Shown here one piece after another: positions 1-8,969 of a DNA stretch of 64,000 nucleotides. How positions within the stretch are numbered: position 1 is the first letter of the stretch; every line of letters begins with the position of its first letter. The notes beneath the pieces were generated by a model, which worked only from the letters and a program-made list of their open reading frames with translations, was not told the DNA's origin and searched no databases. Position numbers and translations under genes: made by a program. The DNA comes from Paludibacteraceae bacterium (GTDB taxonomy: Bacteria > Bacteroidota > Bacteroidia > Bacteroidales > Paludibacteraceae): positions 95,621 through 159,620 of the forward strand of contig JAGBEJ010000003.1 in NCBI GenBank assembly GCA_017937025.1, written 5' to 3'.

Positions 1-530
1 TTGACTGTAGCAACAACGTTCTCTGCTGCGGATACGAGCTCAAGCTTGTCATAGCTGAGGTCCTTAACCTTGATAGCCTTGCCGATGTTCAACGAAGTAA
101 CATCAACTGTCAAGAACTCAGGTATGTCGTTGTACAAGCCCTTAACCTTCAAATATCTCAAGTTCTGAACGAGCTTACCACCGGCCTTAACACCTTCTGC
201 GTGTCCGTCGAGACGTGCAGGAACTGCCATAACAACAGGCTTGTTCTCTGTCACCTCAAGGAAATCGATGTGAAGCAGACGGTCTGATACTGGGTGGAAC
301 TGGAGCTCCTTCAATACAGCCTTGTGAACCTTGCCGTCGATTGTCAACTCTACAACGAAGATCTCTGGAGTGTAGATCAACTTGCGAACTGCGTTTGCAT
401 CTACTACGAAGTTGATGTTCTTGTCAAGACCGTAGATGTTGCAAGGCACCTGATTCTGCTTGCGAAGCTCGCGTGTAGCCTTCTTTCCAAGCTCTTTTCT
501 CTCTGTTCCTGATAACTGGAATGTTTTCAT
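1..530 (-). CDS. rplY: 50S ribosomal protein L25 (Ctc form), 3' end cut by the window
   Basis: L25 binds 5S rRNA in the large subunit. The visible 176 codons start with MKTFQLSGTERKELGKKATR and hold the L25 core (residues 1-95: IYGLDKNINF, HKAVLKELQFHPVSDRLLHIDF), followed by the beginning of the longer C-terminal Ctc/TL5 domain (GVKAGGKLVQNLR), so this is the two-domain form usual in Bacteroidetes. The ATG is at 528-530 on the minus strand. A Bacteroidetes -7 element TACCTTTG lies upstream (627-634, minus strand). The 5' UTR contains a CTTTGC/GCAAAG hairpin at about 605-622. The gene runs out of the window at base 1. Confidence 0.95.
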   Translation of the reverse strand, partial: MKTFQLSGTERKELGKKATRELRKQNQVPCNIYGLDKNINFVVDANAVRKLIYTPEIFVVELTIDGKVHKAVLKELQFHPVSDRLLHIDFLEVTENKPVVMAVPARLDGHAEGVKAGGKLVQNLRYLKVKGLYNDIPEFLTVDVTSLNIGKAIKVKDLSYDKLELVSAAENVVATV

Positions 531-711
531 TTTTGAAATTTTGTTTTTGTGTTACTCAAATTTAAGTGAAAGATGTTAATCGCTTAATTCCCATCACACT
601 TATACTTTGCTTTTTGCAAAGCGGTGCAAAGGTAAGAATTTTATTGACAATACAAGTTGCCTCACACAGTTATTTTTTGTTTCTTTGATGTTGGTAAAAA
701 AACACACAGAC

Positions 712-1560
712 ATGATAATCATAGCAGACAGCGGGTCAACTAAAACTCATTGGGTGGCGATTTCTGGCAACGGAACGAGAACCGACATCATCAGCTCCGG
801 CATCAACCCATACTATCAGTCGCAGGAGGACATCACAAACGACATTCGCGACAACGTGAAGTTCAACACCTCGGGCGAGTCTGTTGAAGTTTACTTTTAC
901 GGAGCCGGATGCGCCAACGACGAGAAAAAAGCCATTGTCAGAGACGCCATCAACGCCAACTACCCGACGGCAGCGTGCCACGTGGAAAGCGACCTCACTG
1001 GCGCATGCCGCTCACTGCTGCAGCACAATGCCGGCATAGCGTGCATACTCGGCACTGGCTCAAATTCATGCTACTACGACGGCAAGGACATCGTGAAAAA
1101 CGTCTCTCCGCTCGGATTCATCATCGGTGACGAAGGCAGCGGCGCTGTAATAGGCAAGACCTTCATCGGCGACCTGCTGAAAAAGCAGACGACCGCTGAG
1201 ATTGAGGAGCTTTTCAGCAAGGAATACTCATACTCCGCCGGCGACATCGTCGAAGCCGTTTACCGCAAGAGTTTCCCTAACCGCTTTCTCGCGCAGTTCA
1301 CAAAATTCATCGCCTACGCATTAGAGAATTGTCACGACGAAGCCAGCATCAGATACATCGACAACCTGCTGGTGACGTCGTTCCGCGCCTTCTTCATACG
1401 CAACGTCAGCCAATACGACGGCACGAGCGCCAGCTTCGTCGGCTCGGTGGCACACGTTTTCCGCAAGCAGCTCACACAAGCCGCCCACGACTGCGGATTC
1501 ACCATCGGCACTATCGTCCAAGACCCTATGGAAGGGCTTATCGCATACCACACGGCATAA
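712..1560 (+). CDS. BadF/BadG/BcrA/BcrD-type ATPase, N-acetylglucosamine kinase-like
   Basis: Predicted cytosolic sugar kinase of the ASKHA fold (282 aa). The N-terminus MIIIADSGSTKTHW is the phosphate-1 loop of this family. GTGSNS (phosphate-2) and GDEGSGA follow in the order seen in N-acetylglucosamine kinases. I start it at ATG 712 because the reading frame open from 607 adds 35 residues unrelated to the fold. It is divergent from rplY and has no operon partner. The exact sugar is not determinable from sequence; GlcNAc phosphorylation is the usual annotation for this Bacteroidales family. Confidence 0.85.
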   Translation: MIIIADSGSTKTHWVAISGNGTRTDIISSGINPYYQSQEDITNDIRDNVKFNTSGESVEVYFYGAGCANDEKKAIVRDAINANYPTAACHVESDLTGACRSLLQHNAGIACILGTGSNSCYYDGKDIVKNVSPLGFIIGDEGSGAVIGKTFIGDLLKKQTTAEIEELFSKEYSYSAGDIVEAVYRKSFPNRFLAQFTKFIAYALENCHDEASIRYIDNLLVTSFRAFFIRNVSQYDGTSASFVGSVAHVFRKQLTQAAHDCGFTIGTIVQDPMEGLIAYHTA

Positions 1561-1561
1561 A

Positions 1562-1607
1562 GGTTGCTGAGCGAAGCCGAACTAATCTTATGTAAAGCAT
1601 TTAAAAC
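1562..1607. repeat. Dispersed repeat A followed by first copy of 27-bp direct repeat B
   Basis: Bases 1562-1581 (GGTTGCTGAGCGAAGCCGAA) are an inverted relative (16 of 20 bases) of the repeat seen at 2054-2098 and 62686-62713. Immediately after it, 1581-1607 matches 2012-2038 in 25 of 27 positions (ACTnATCTTATGnAAAGC...). The two B copies bracket the non-coding RNA gene at 1661-1810. Confidence 0.6.
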
Positions 1608-1625
1608 ATTTTCTCCTCAAATATC

Positions 1626-1656
1626 TTGATAGTATCAGAAAAATTCTGTTCCTTTG
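1626..1656 (+). promoter_or_regulatory. Promoter of the 6S-like RNA
   Basis: A TTG element at 1626-1628 is separated by 20 bases from TTCCTTTG (1649-1656), which matches the Bacteroidetes primary-sigma -7 consensus TAnnTTTG at all but one position. The predicted start is at about 1661-1664. Confidence 0.55.
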
Positions 1657-1660
1657 CACC

Positions 1661-1810
1661 CAATCCTCTTGGCACTGGAGCGTTTACTGTAGCACTTTTT
1701 CTGTCACAAGAAGATTTGCAGGTTCTCGCCTTTGCCGCCCGAAGAAAGCCACTCAATAAACTGGCGGCTGCTGGACTCCGTGTGAGCGAGGTAGAGAGGT
1801 CTTCTTTTTT
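1661..1810 (+). ncRNA. Candidate 6S-like / Bacteroidales-1-type non-coding RNA
   Basis: No credible protein is encoded here. The transcript predicted from the upstream promoter folds into one long interrupted rod: CCTCT (1665-1669) with AGAGG (1795-1799), GCAC (1672-1675) with GTGT (1780-1783), GGAG (1677-1680) with CTCC (1776-1779), then across an open bubble GTAGC (1689-1693) with GCTGC (1767-1771), plus apical hairpins including GCCA/TGGC (1748-1765). A U-run follows at 1804-1810. A promoter, a rod with internal bubble and a terminator are the hallmarks of 6S RNA, and of the Bacteroidales-1 motif described from comparative genomics. Assignment to either family is inference; a covariance-model search would settle it. 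Confidence 0.55.
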
Positions 1811-1833
1811 GAAATCTTTATTTCAATATCAAA

Positions 1834-1863
1834 GTCAGCGATTTTGTCGCTGGCTTTTTTTGT
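1834..1863 (+). terminator. Rho-independent terminator downstream of the 6S-like RNA
   Basis: The hairpin CAGCGA-ttttg-TCGCTG, extended by flanking pairs, is followed by a run of seven T. It backs up the simple U-run at 1804-1810. Confidence 0.7.
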
Positions 1864-2193
1864 TATTGTCTTTCTCATAATCAAGAATTTTGATTTAGTG
1901 CGTCTAACGCCTCTTGTGTTATGTAGCCTTTGTTGCTGAGAATCGCTCTTACGGCAATACCGCAAACCGCAGCCACCGACAAGTCGATTAACAGCCATGT
2001 GATGTTTCATAACTTATCTTATGCAAAGCATTTAAAACCAAGCTATTCATTCTGGCACTTCGACTTGCTTCTGCATTTCGGCTACGCTCGGTGACCGAAT
2101 GCAATTGACAACAGCGGACAAAAACACCCACCATACAAAACAAAAAAGGCTTGACATTTCTGCCAAGCCTTTTCTATTCTCAAAACCCTCGGT
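1864..2193. other. Intergenic region with repeats and a possible ORF relic
   Basis: No confident gene. On the minus strand 1881-2003 is an open frame of about 40 residues (ITWLLIDLSVAAVCGIAV near its start, one hydrophobic stretch) with no ATG and a stop directly upstream, which may be a decayed small membrane protein. The rest holds the second copy of repeat B (2012-2038) and repeat A (2054-2098). Confidence 0.3.
2054..2098. repeat. Dispersed short repeat A, long form
   Basis: GGCACTTCGACT is followed by an 18-base insert and then ACGCTCGGTGACCGA. The copy at 62686-62713 has the same two blocks joined directly. The 3' half can form a TTCGG/CCGAA hairpin. Confidence 0.6.
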
Positions 2194-2619
2194 TTAGAGG
2201 TTTGCCTTAATCTTGCTTATTGTCTCATTGTACTGCTCGTCAGTGAGATAAGTCTTCTTTGGGTTCATCTCGATGACACCGCCGAAGTTGTATCCGCCCT
2301 TGTACTTAGGCACGATGTGCATGTGGAGGTGCGACAATGTGTCAGCAAATGCTCCGTAGTTTATCTTGTCTGGGTTGAACGCCTTCTGTATAGCGTTTCC
2401 AACCTTTGCCACATCTCTCATGAAAGCGTTTCTCTGCTCCTCAGACAGCTCGTGGAACTCTACGCCGTGGTCCTTGTAAACCACATTGCAGCGTCCTGGG
2501 TGGCTCTGCTCCTTGAAAAGGAACAACTGCGAAACCTCAAGATCCGCGATCTTTATCATTAACTCGTCGAGCACTGGAAGGTGCTGGCAATACAAACACT
2601 CTGATTTTGGTGATGCCAT
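2194..2619 (-). CDS. HIT (histidine triad) family hydrolase
   Basis: Small cytosolic nucleotide hydrolase/transferase fold, 141 aa. The histidine triad is H97-L-H99-M-H101-I-V-P. C8 and C11 (ECLYC) form the zinc-knuckle start typical of HINT-like members, with H51 nearby. The family cleaves nucleoside phosphoramidates or dinucleoside polyphosphates; the substrate is not readable here. It is followed on the same strand by nothing before the terminator-poor spacer, and lies 38 bp after pfp, so co-transcription with pfp is plausible. Confidence 0.9.
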   Translation of the reverse strand: MASPKSECLYCQHLPVLDELMIKIADLEVSQLFLFKEQSHPGRCNVVYKDHGVEFHELSEEQRNAFMRDVAKVGNAIQKAFNPDKINYGAFADTLSHLHMHIVPKYKGGYNFGGVIEMNPKKTYLTDEQYNETISKIKANL

Positions 2620-2657
2620 AATTCTTGTTTTTTTAGTTTAGATTTATAGATTAGAAA

Positions 2658-4355
2658 TTAAATTTTTGCGTTATCCACATTCTCCTCGCCGTCGCGCATA
2701 GCTGTCTCGAGATACAATGTTCTCGTTCGGCGGTCGCATACCTCCGATGGTCCGAAGAACTGTATTGGACCAGGGAAAGCGAAGTTGTCCTTGTCGCCGC
2801 TCGACCATGCTGGTCTCAGTGCCTCAAGGCATTTGTATGGCGCGCCCTTCAAATCCACAAGCGCTTTCTTTATCACAGGCACGTCCTTGCCGTTACGTCT
2901 CTCCATGTTCATCATGGATACGATAGGCACACCTCCAGCAATCCATTTGTCAACACTATAATATGTATTGTGGATTATAGACATGTAGCCAGTCAGTCCC
3001 TCTGCGATGAGCACAGAAGCGTTGAAACCGAGTGTGTAGCAGTAGTCCGCATCGAAGTTTGATGGGAACGCGCAACGTCCTTCGTATCCGAAGAAGTGGC
3101 TCAGCGTCTTGAACTTGCCTTTGTAAGTGCCTTCCTCCTTCAGTATGCTGAGGCGTTTCTTCACCATCTCGATGAGCATCTTCTCTGTCTCGATGAGAGA
3201 AACCTGCACATTTCCGTGGTCGTCACGGTCCATAGTCAGCTGCTTTGCGATGAACAGAGGCAATGTCTCATACACAGCCGCGTTCTTGCTCGACAGGTTC
3301 TTCAGCACGTATGAATACTTCTCGTCGTCGGCCTTCAGCATCTTGAATTTCTTATTGTCGGCGAGCAATTCGTTAAGCTCAGCGATAAGGCTTCTCATGT
3401 CTGGCACGAACTCCAGAAGACCTTCTGGAACAAGCACTGTTCCGAAGTTCTTGCCTGCGTCCGCTCTTCTTACCACTGAGTCAACAATCAAATCGATGAC
3501 ATTAGAAAGGTGCCACTGCTTAGCCGCTACCTCCTCCGATATTACGCAGACATTAGGGTGTGTCTGAAGAGCGCACTCCAATGTAATGTGCGATGCCGAA
3601 CGTCCCATCAGACGAATGAAGTGCCAGTACTTTCTTGCGGAAGCGGCATCACGCTGAATGTTTCCGATAAGCTCAGAATAAACCTTGCTGGCTGTGTCGA
3701 ATCCGAAAGAAATCTCGATATTCTCGTTCTTCAAGTCGCCGTCGATTGTCTTAGGACAGCCGATAACCTGAATATCGATGTTCTTCTGCTGGTAATACTC
3801 CGCAAGCATACATGCGTTTGTATTAGAGTCGTCGCCACCGATTATGACAATCGCCTTGATACCAAGCTTCTGGCATATCTCAGCGCCTTTGTCAAACTGC
3901 CACTCCTCCTCCAGTTTAGTACGTCCGGAACCGATGATGTCGAAACCACCCATGTTTCTGAAGTTGTCGATGATATCGCCAGTCAGCTCGATGTACTTAT
4001 GGTCGATAAGCCCCGAAGGACCGCCAAGGAATCCATAAAGCTTGCTGTCTGGGTGGTTATGCTTGACGCCGTCGTACAAACCGCTTATAACATTATGACC
4101 GCCCGGTGCCTGACCGCCCGACAGTATAACGCCCACATTCATTGCTATGGTTTCTTTCGTGTCGTCTGGTTCAAGTTCAACGACTGGCTTGCCGTAAGAC
4201 TTTGGGAACAATGCCTTGATGGCTTCCTTGTCCTCCGCAGCTTCGGTCTGCCCTATGACTTTGATTCTGACGTTGCCTTTCAGTACTTCAGGCAACTTTG
4301 GCTGATACGTTGCACGTGCTACCTGCAACGGACTTTTCTTATTCTCGTCAAACAT
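2658..4355 (-). CDS. pfp: Pyrophosphate--fructose 6-phosphate 1-phosphotransferase
   Basis: Glycolytic enzyme (565 aa, the long plant/Bacteroidetes-type beta form) that interconverts fructose 6-phosphate and fructose 1,6-bisphosphate using pyrophosphate. The GGDDSNTNA motif carries the Asp that selects PPi over ATP, and CPKTIDGD is the catalytic PFK loop. GGQAPGGHN near residue 76 binds the phosphate donor. The start at 4355 gives the usual N-terminus. The family is typical of Bacteroidales, which use PPi-dependent glycolysis. Confidence 0.95.
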   Translation of the reverse strand: MFDENKKSPLQVARATYQPKLPEVLKGNVRIKVIGQTEAAEDKEAIKALFPKSYGKPVVELEPDDTKETIAMNVGVILSGGQAPGGHNVISGLYDGVKHNHPDSKLYGFLGGPSGLIDHKYIELTGDIIDNFRNMGGFDIIGSGRTKLEEEWQFDKGAEICQKLGIKAIVIIGGDDSNTNACMLAEYYQQKNIDIQVIGCPKTIDGDLKNENIEISFGFDTASKVYSELIGNIQRDAASARKYWHFIRLMGRSASHITLECALQTHPNVCVISEEVAAKQWHLSNVIDLIVDSVVRRADAGKNFGTVLVPEGLLEFVPDMRSLIAELNELLADNKKFKMLKADDEKYSYVLKNLSSKNAAVYETLPLFIAKQLTMDRDDHGNVQVSLIETEKMLIEMVKKRLSILKEEGTYKGKFKTLSHFFGYEGRCAFPSNFDADYCYTLGFNASVLIAEGLTGYMSIIHNTYYSVDKWIAGGVPIVSMMNMERRNGKDVPVIKKALVDLKGAPYKCLEALRPAWSSGDKDNFAFPGPIQFFGPSEVCDRRTRTLYLETAMRDGEENVDNAKI

Positions 4356-4475
4356 AGCTATTGCGTTTTATATTGTTTATGTTTCTGAGAGTCTTTACCT
4401 CCTCTCGTGCACTCCCTTATGCAAATTTAAATAAATGTTTCATCAATATCAACATAATACAGTTGTTATAAAACA

Positions 4476-5738
4476 TCAAAAGCGACCTTTCCACAACATT
4501 TTCAGACGCTCCAACAGCTTATTCTCGCTCTGATTCTCCTGTGGTTTCCAGATAGAAGTACCTTGGATTTCGTCGGGAAGAAACTGTTGCTCAACGAAAT
4601 GCCCTGGATAATCATGGGCATATTTATAATCCGCCCCATAACCTAATTGCTTCATCAGTTTCGTAGGAGCGTTTCTCAGATGCAAAGGCACTGGCAGATT
4701 GCCAGTCTGCTTCACCAACTGTATGGCGTCGTTTATCGCGCAATAAGCGGAGTTGCTCTTCGGGCTTGAGGCCAAGTAGATTGTAGTCTCGGCAAGAGTT
4801 ATGCGGCATTCCGGCCAGCCTATTTTCGAGACTATGTCAAAGCATGTGTTCGCAAGGAGCATGGCGTTGGGATTCGCCAGTCCTATGTCCTCAGAAGCCA
4901 ATATCACAAGCCTACGGGCTATGAACTTAGGGTCCTCGCCGCCCTCGACCATCCTCGCCAGCCAATAAACGGCCGCATCTGGGTCGCTGCCTCTGACCGA
5001 CTTGATGAAGGCGGATATTATGTCGTAGTGCATCTCGCCGTCCTTGTCGTAAGCCATAGGGTTCTGCTGAAGACAAGAGGTGACGATTTCGTCATTTATC
5101 ACGACATCGCCATCCGACGAGTTCACGACAAGCTCTATTGTATTAAGGAGTTTCCGCGCATCGCCTCCGGAAAAACGCATCAGGGCAGTCGTCTCCTCCA
5201 CTTTTATGTTTCTGTTCTTCAAGACCTCGTCCTGCGTGAGCACACGGTTTATAAGCTCGTCCAGATCGTCCTTGTCCAATGGCTTCAGGACATAAACCTG
5301 ACTTCTCGACAGCAATGGCGTTATAACCTCAAACGACGGGTTCTCTGTCGTAGCGCCTATCAGCGTAACCACCCCCTGCTCCACCGCGCCAAGCAACGAG
5401 TCTTGCTGCGACTTGCTGAAACGATGTATTTCGTCTATGAAAAGTATCGGTGTCTGCGTATTGAAAAACGCCGTACTGCGCGCTTTCTCGATCACCTCAC
5501 GCACTTCCTTAACGCCAGAAGTAACGGCGCTCAAAGTAAAGAACTGCCTATTCAGAGTACTGGACACAATTCTTGCCAATGTCGTCTTGCCCACTCCGGG
5601 AGGCCCCCAAAGTATGAAAGACGACACGTTGCCCGAATCTATCATTCTACGGAGCACCGCCCCCTCACCGACCAGATGCTTCTGACCGATGTACTCATCA
5701 AGCGTCTTAGGACGCATTCTTTCCGCTAATGGTGGCAC
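4476..5738 (-). CDS. rarA: Replication-associated recombination protein A (RarA/MgsA AAA+ ATPase)
   Basis: Clamp-loader-like AAA+ ATPase (420 aa) acting at stalled forks. Walker A is GPPGVGKT (45-52), Walker B LFIDEIHR (99-106), sensor-1 GATTENPSF, and the C-terminal MgsA tetramerisation domain contains AYWLARMVEGGEDPKF-like sequence. The start codon is GTG (5736-5738) preceded by AGGAGG nine bases upstream, unusual in a phylum that rarely relies on Shine-Dalgarno sequences. It lies 29 bp downstream of glgB on the same strand. Confidence 0.93.
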   Translation of the reverse strand: MPPLAERMRPKTLDEYIGQKHLVGEGAVLRRMIDSGNVSSFILWGPPGVGKTTLARIVSSTLNRQFFTLSAVTSGVKEVREVIEKARSTAFFNTQTPILFIDEIHRFSKSQQDSLLGAVEQGVVTLIGATTENPSFEVITPLLSRSQVYVLKPLDKDDLDELINRVLTQDEVLKNRNIKVEETTALMRFSGGDARKLLNTIELVVNSSDGDVVINDEIVTSCLQQNPMAYDKDGEMHYDIISAFIKSVRGSDPDAAVYWLARMVEGGEDPKFIARRLVILASEDIGLANPNAMLLANTCFDIVSKIGWPECRITLAETTIYLASSPKSNSAYCAINDAIQLVKQTGNLPVPLHLRNAPTKLMKQLGYGADYKYAHDYPGHFVEQQFLPDEIQGTSIWKPQENQSENKLLERLKMLWKGRF

Positions 5739-5767
5739 TTTTGTCCTCCTTTTATTCTCCTTTTATT

Positions 5768-7777
5768 TTACTTCTGTTTTCTAAGCACGACAGCTGACCT
5801 TGCTGGCAGATACAAACTGAGCCATTCCTTGCCGCTGTCAAGACTCTTGTCTTTCTGCGTAAAGTGCACTACACTGTCATCCGTCTGCCCGAATCCTCCG
5901 AACTCCTTTGAATCCGTGTTCAGCACTGCCTTGTACGCGCCCTTGGGCACGATTATGCCGTAGTCCGTGAACGACTGCGACGGATTGAAGTTGAACACAA
6001 ATATCAAATCCTTCCTCTGGTATGCCAGCACCTGGTCATCCTGCTTGTCCCAAAGCTGCACTATAGGCGTTGCTTGGAAATTCTTGACATCTCGTATCAG
6101 CTCCATAAGCTCACGGTCGAAATCGCCAAGCCAATGATACTTCAAGTCATGGTCATCGACAAGATGCCATTGTCTGCGAGCATATTTATAACTCCAGCCA
6201 TTGCCTTCTCTCGGGAAATCTATCCATTCCGGATGCCCGAACTCATTTCCCATGAAGTTGAGATATCCTCCGTTTATTGTGGAAGCTGTTATGAGCCTTA
6301 TCATCTTATGCAGAGCAAGACCACGGTCCAGCATATACGTCGTGCCGCCGACAATCTTGGACATGTGCCAATACATGTCAGAGTCTATAAGACGGAATAT
6401 TATCGTCTTGTCGCCCACCAATGCCTGGTCGTGGCTTTCTACGTAATTAATCGTATGCTCGTCGGAACGGTGATTTGTCAATTCCCAGAATATATGCCCG
6501 ACTCTCCAATCCTGGTCTTGGACTTCCTTTATTGTCTTAATCCAGAAATCTGGTATTCCCATCGCCAACCTATAGTCAAAGCCGACTCCGCCGTCCTCTA
6601 TCTTAGCCGCAAGACCAGGCATTCCGCTCATGTCCTCAGCTATGGTTATTGCGTTGGGATTAAACTCATGTATCGTCTTGTTTGCCAATGTCAGATAGCA
6701 AATAGCATCGCCATCCTGATTTCCGTTGAAGTAATCATCATATGAAGTGAAATTCTCATTCAATCCATGACTGTAATAAAGCATAGAAGTCACGCCGTCA
6801 AACCGGAATCCATCAAAATGATACTGATCAAGCCAGAATTTGCAATTTGACAAGAGAAAATGCATCACCGAATTCTTGCCATAATCAAAACACAAAGAAT
6901 CCCAAGCCGGATGCTCTCTTCTGGCGCCGTCATGAAAATAGAGATATGGAGTGCCGTCAAACAGCCCAAGCCCCTCTTTCGTATTCTTCACCGAATGTGA
7001 ATGCACTATGTCCATTATGACAGCAATGCCCAATCCATGAGCCGCATCAATAAGTTCCTTAAGTTCCTCTGGCGTGCCAAATCTTGATGATGCCGCAAAG
7101 AAATTGCTGACATGGTATCCGAACGATCCATAATAAGGATGCTCCTGAATAGCCATTATCTGTATGCAGTTATATCCTGCCTTATAAATCCTCGGCAGTA
7201 CATTCTCTCTGAACTCGGAATATGTGGAAATACCCTCTTTTTCGCCCGCCATGCCAATGTGGCACTCATAGATGAGCAATGGCGCGCAATTAGGCTTAAA
7301 CTTCTTGTATTTGAATTCATATGGTTTGCTTGGCTCCCAGACCTGCGCACTGAATATCTTCGTATAATCATCTTGCACCACCCTCGTCGCCCATGCCGGA
7401 ATTCGTTCTCCAAAACCACCCTTCCAATGCATCATCAGCTTATACAAATCACCATGACGCATAGCACGCAAAGGCAGCTTAATTTCCCAGACCCCATTGC
7501 CAATGTTCTGCAACTGATACTCTGGTCCTTGCTGCCAATTATTGAAATCGCCTATAAGATACAGCTCAGTTGCATTTGGAGCATACTCTCTGAAAATCCA
7601 CTCCTTCGGTGTCTTATGCAACCCAAAGTACAAATAGCCAGACGCAAAATCAGCAAGCGACTGCGTGCCGCCCGTCAGCTCAAGTTCTTTTCTTTTCGCA
7701 TAATCATAACGGGCCTCGATGGCACCGGCATAACGTTCCAATCCGGAATCGTTCTTTACAATATTAAGCGTCTTCAT
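5768..7777 (-). CDS. glgB: 1,4-alpha-glucan branching enzyme (GH13, eukaryote-like type)
   Basis: Introduces alpha-1,6 branches into glycogen. The 669-aa protein has an N-terminal CBM48 (about 60-160), a GH13 barrel and a C-terminal all-beta domain. Catalytic residues read as D327 (GFRFDGVTSM), E381 (AEDMSG) and the Asp in NYVESHDQ. Length and motifs (YNCIQIMAIQEHPYYGSFGYHVSNFFA region) match the subfamily closer to eukaryotic branching enzymes. It fits with a glycogen-storing gut anaerobe; no other glg genes are nearby. Confidence 0.93.
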   Translation of the reverse strand: MKTLNIVKNDSGLERYAGAIEARYDYAKRKELELTGGTQSLADFASGYLYFGLHKTPKEWIFREYAPNATELYLIGDFNNWQQGPEYQLQNIGNGVWEIKLPLRAMRHGDLYKLMMHWKGGFGERIPAWATRVVQDDYTKIFSAQVWEPSKPYEFKYKKFKPNCAPLLIYECHIGMAGEKEGISTYSEFRENVLPRIYKAGYNCIQIMAIQEHPYYGSFGYHVSNFFAASSRFGTPEELKELIDAAHGLGIAVIMDIVHSHSVKNTKEGLGLFDGTPYLYFHDGARREHPAWDSLCFDYGKNSVMHFLLSNCKFWLDQYHFDGFRFDGVTSMLYYSHGLNENFTSYDDYFNGNQDGDAICYLTLANKTIHEFNPNAITIAEDMSGMPGLAAKIEDGGVGFDYRLAMGIPDFWIKTIKEVQDQDWRVGHIFWELTNHRSDEHTINYVESHDQALVGDKTIIFRLIDSDMYWHMSKIVGGTTYMLDRGLALHKMIRLITASTINGGYLNFMGNEFGHPEWIDFPREGNGWSYKYARRQWHLVDDHDLKYHWLGDFDRELMELIRDVKNFQATPIVQLWDKQDDQVLAYQRKDLIFVFNFNPSQSFTDYGIIVPKGAYKAVLNTDSKEFGGFGQTDDSVVHFTQKDKSLDSGKEWLSLYLPARSAVVLRKQK

Positions 7778-7895
7778 AGTGATATTGTATTAAAGGTTGC
7801 TCTAAGGTAACAATAATTAAATGAAAAAAATAATCGCACGACTTGATTATTTTTATAATACATTTGACAAGACCAACCGAAAAGAACGACAAACA

Positions 7896-8135
7896 ATGAA
7901 AAACTCAGAACAGAAAAACGCTTGGGTACAAGTCATGACATTCAATTTTCCCCAAGACTCATACACAGCGAAAGCTTATTTGGAGTCAGAGGGCATAATT
8001 GTTTTCCTCAAAGATGAAATGACGACTCAAGTGTTCAACTTCTCGACATCAGCCATTGGCGGTGTGAAGATGCTCGTCCCTGCCGAACAAGCCGAGCTCG
8101 CGGTTCAATTGCTTAAAGAGGGAGGGTATTTATAG
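7896..8135 (+). CDS. DUF2007-type small protein
   Basis: 79-aa cytosolic protein of the putative signal-transducing DUF2007 family: a short alpha/beta fold that starts WVQVMTFNFPQDSYTAKAYLESEGI and ends GGVKMLVPAEQAELAVQLL. An in-frame ATG at 7821 would add 25 residues, but a -7 promoter element TACATTTG (7859-7866) lies inside that extension, so ATG 7896 is preferred. Biochemical role unknown. Confidence 0.75.
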   Translation: MKNSEQKNAWVQVMTFNFPQDSYTAKAYLESEGIIVFLKDEMTTQVFNFSTSAIGGVKMLVPAEQAELAVQLLKEGGYL

Positions 8136-8161
8136 AGAACACACACGAAATGTATGGGCAC

Positions 8162-8197
8162 AAAAAAAGGAAGTCTTGCGACTTCCTTTTTTATTTT
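8162..8197. terminator. Bidirectional terminator between DUF2007 and ompA-like genes
   Basis: Hairpin AAGGAAGTC-ttgc-GACTTCC flanked by an A-run on the left and a T-run on the right. It can serve the rightward DUF2007 gene and the leftward OmpA-like gene. Confidence 0.85.
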
Positions 8198-8215
8198 TAA
8201 GCTGTTGTGCTAAGA

Positions 8216-8857
8216 TTACTTAGTAACAGAAACCTCGATACGACGGTTCTTAGCACGGCTAGCAGCGTCATCGTTGCAAACGATAGGCTTAGAAGCTGCA
8301 GCACCCTCAGTAGTGATCTGAGAACCATTAACACCCTTCTTTACGAGGTAAGCCTTTGCAGACTCAGCTCTCTTAAGAGAAAGAGACTTGTTGATAGCCT
8401 CGCTACCAGTGTTGTCAGTGTGACCTACGATCTTGATAGATGCGTTGCTGTCACCCTTAACATCCTCAGCGATCTTGTCAAGGAGGTTCTTAGCGTCGTT
8501 GCTAAGGTCAGCAGAACCCAACTTGAAGTTGCCACCCTGAGCAGCGCCACCTTCAAGGCTACCAGACTCATTGAGGTGCTTGTAAAGGTCCTTACGAGTC
8601 TTGCTCAACTGCTTGTTGATCTGATCGATCTGGTAAGACTGACCTTGTATAATGTCCTTGATAGCAACTCCGTCGATGCTGTCGATCTGAGCGTCCTGAA
8701 GCTTCTTGAGCTCCTCAGCCTGACGTGACTGCTCATACTGGAGTTTGCTGATAGCCTGCTGGTTTGCAGCTATCTCCTCTTGCTGTTTCTTAGACTTGCA
8801 GCTTGTTCCTGCCAAAGCGAAAGCAACTGCCAATGATGCGATGATTACTTTTTTCAT
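8216..8857 (-). CDS. OmpA-family peptidoglycan-binding lipoprotein
   Basis: 213 aa. Signal peptide with lipobox AGTSC (Cys about 20). A coiled-coil stretch (residues 25-85, rich in Q/E/K) is followed by a C-terminal OmpA-like domain with GHTDNTGSEAIN and SLKRAESAKAYL, ending NRRIEVSVTK. These bind meso-diaminopimelate of peptidoglycan and tether the outer membrane. It has its own promoter (8897-8926) and the shared terminator at 8162-8197. Codon use is that of a highly expressed gene. Confidence 0.9.
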   Translation of the reverse strand: MKKVIIASLAVAFALAGTSCKSKKQQEEIAANQQAISKLQYEQSRQAEELKKLQDAQIDSIDGVAIKDIIQGQSYQIDQINKQLSKTRKDLYKHLNESGSLEGGAAQGGNFKLGSADLSNDAKNLLDKIAEDVKGDSNASIKIVGHTDNTGSEAINKSLSLKRAESAKAYLVKKGVNGSQITTEGAAASKPIVCNDDAASRAKNRRIEVSVTK

Positions 8858-8896
8858 AATTGTTTTGATTAATTAAAATTCTCTTAAATGTTTCTG

Positions 8897-8926
8897 CAAA
8901 AATAGTCAATAAAACCGCAAGAACAA
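8897..8926 (-). promoter_or_regulatory. Promoter of the OmpA-like lipoprotein gene
   Basis: On the minus strand TTG (8926-8924), a 19-base spacer, and TATTTTTG (8904-8897) match the Bacteroidetes consensus exactly. The start would lie about 30 bases before the ATG. Confidence 0.7.
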
Positions 8927-8956
8927 GAAAAAAGAAGTTTTTTTTGCCCCTGCGGT
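8906..8956 (-). terminator. Possible terminator of rpsA
   Basis: On the minus strand ACCGCA (8956-8951) pairs with TGCGGT (8919-8914), and is followed by TTTTATT. The loop is long, so this is weaker than the other terminators listed. It overlaps the ompA-like promoter. Confidence 0.4.
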
Positions 8957-8969
8957 CTTATTTTTTTTA

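Noticed and set aside
1753..2010. 85-codon minus-strand ORF beginning MKHHMAV
   Set aside because: It runs through the terminator and the ncRNA gene, and its sequence is low-complexity basic; another frame in the same place looks no better than a relic.
3510..4388. 292-codon open frame on the plus strand
   Set aside because: Antisense to pfp; no recognisable protein features.
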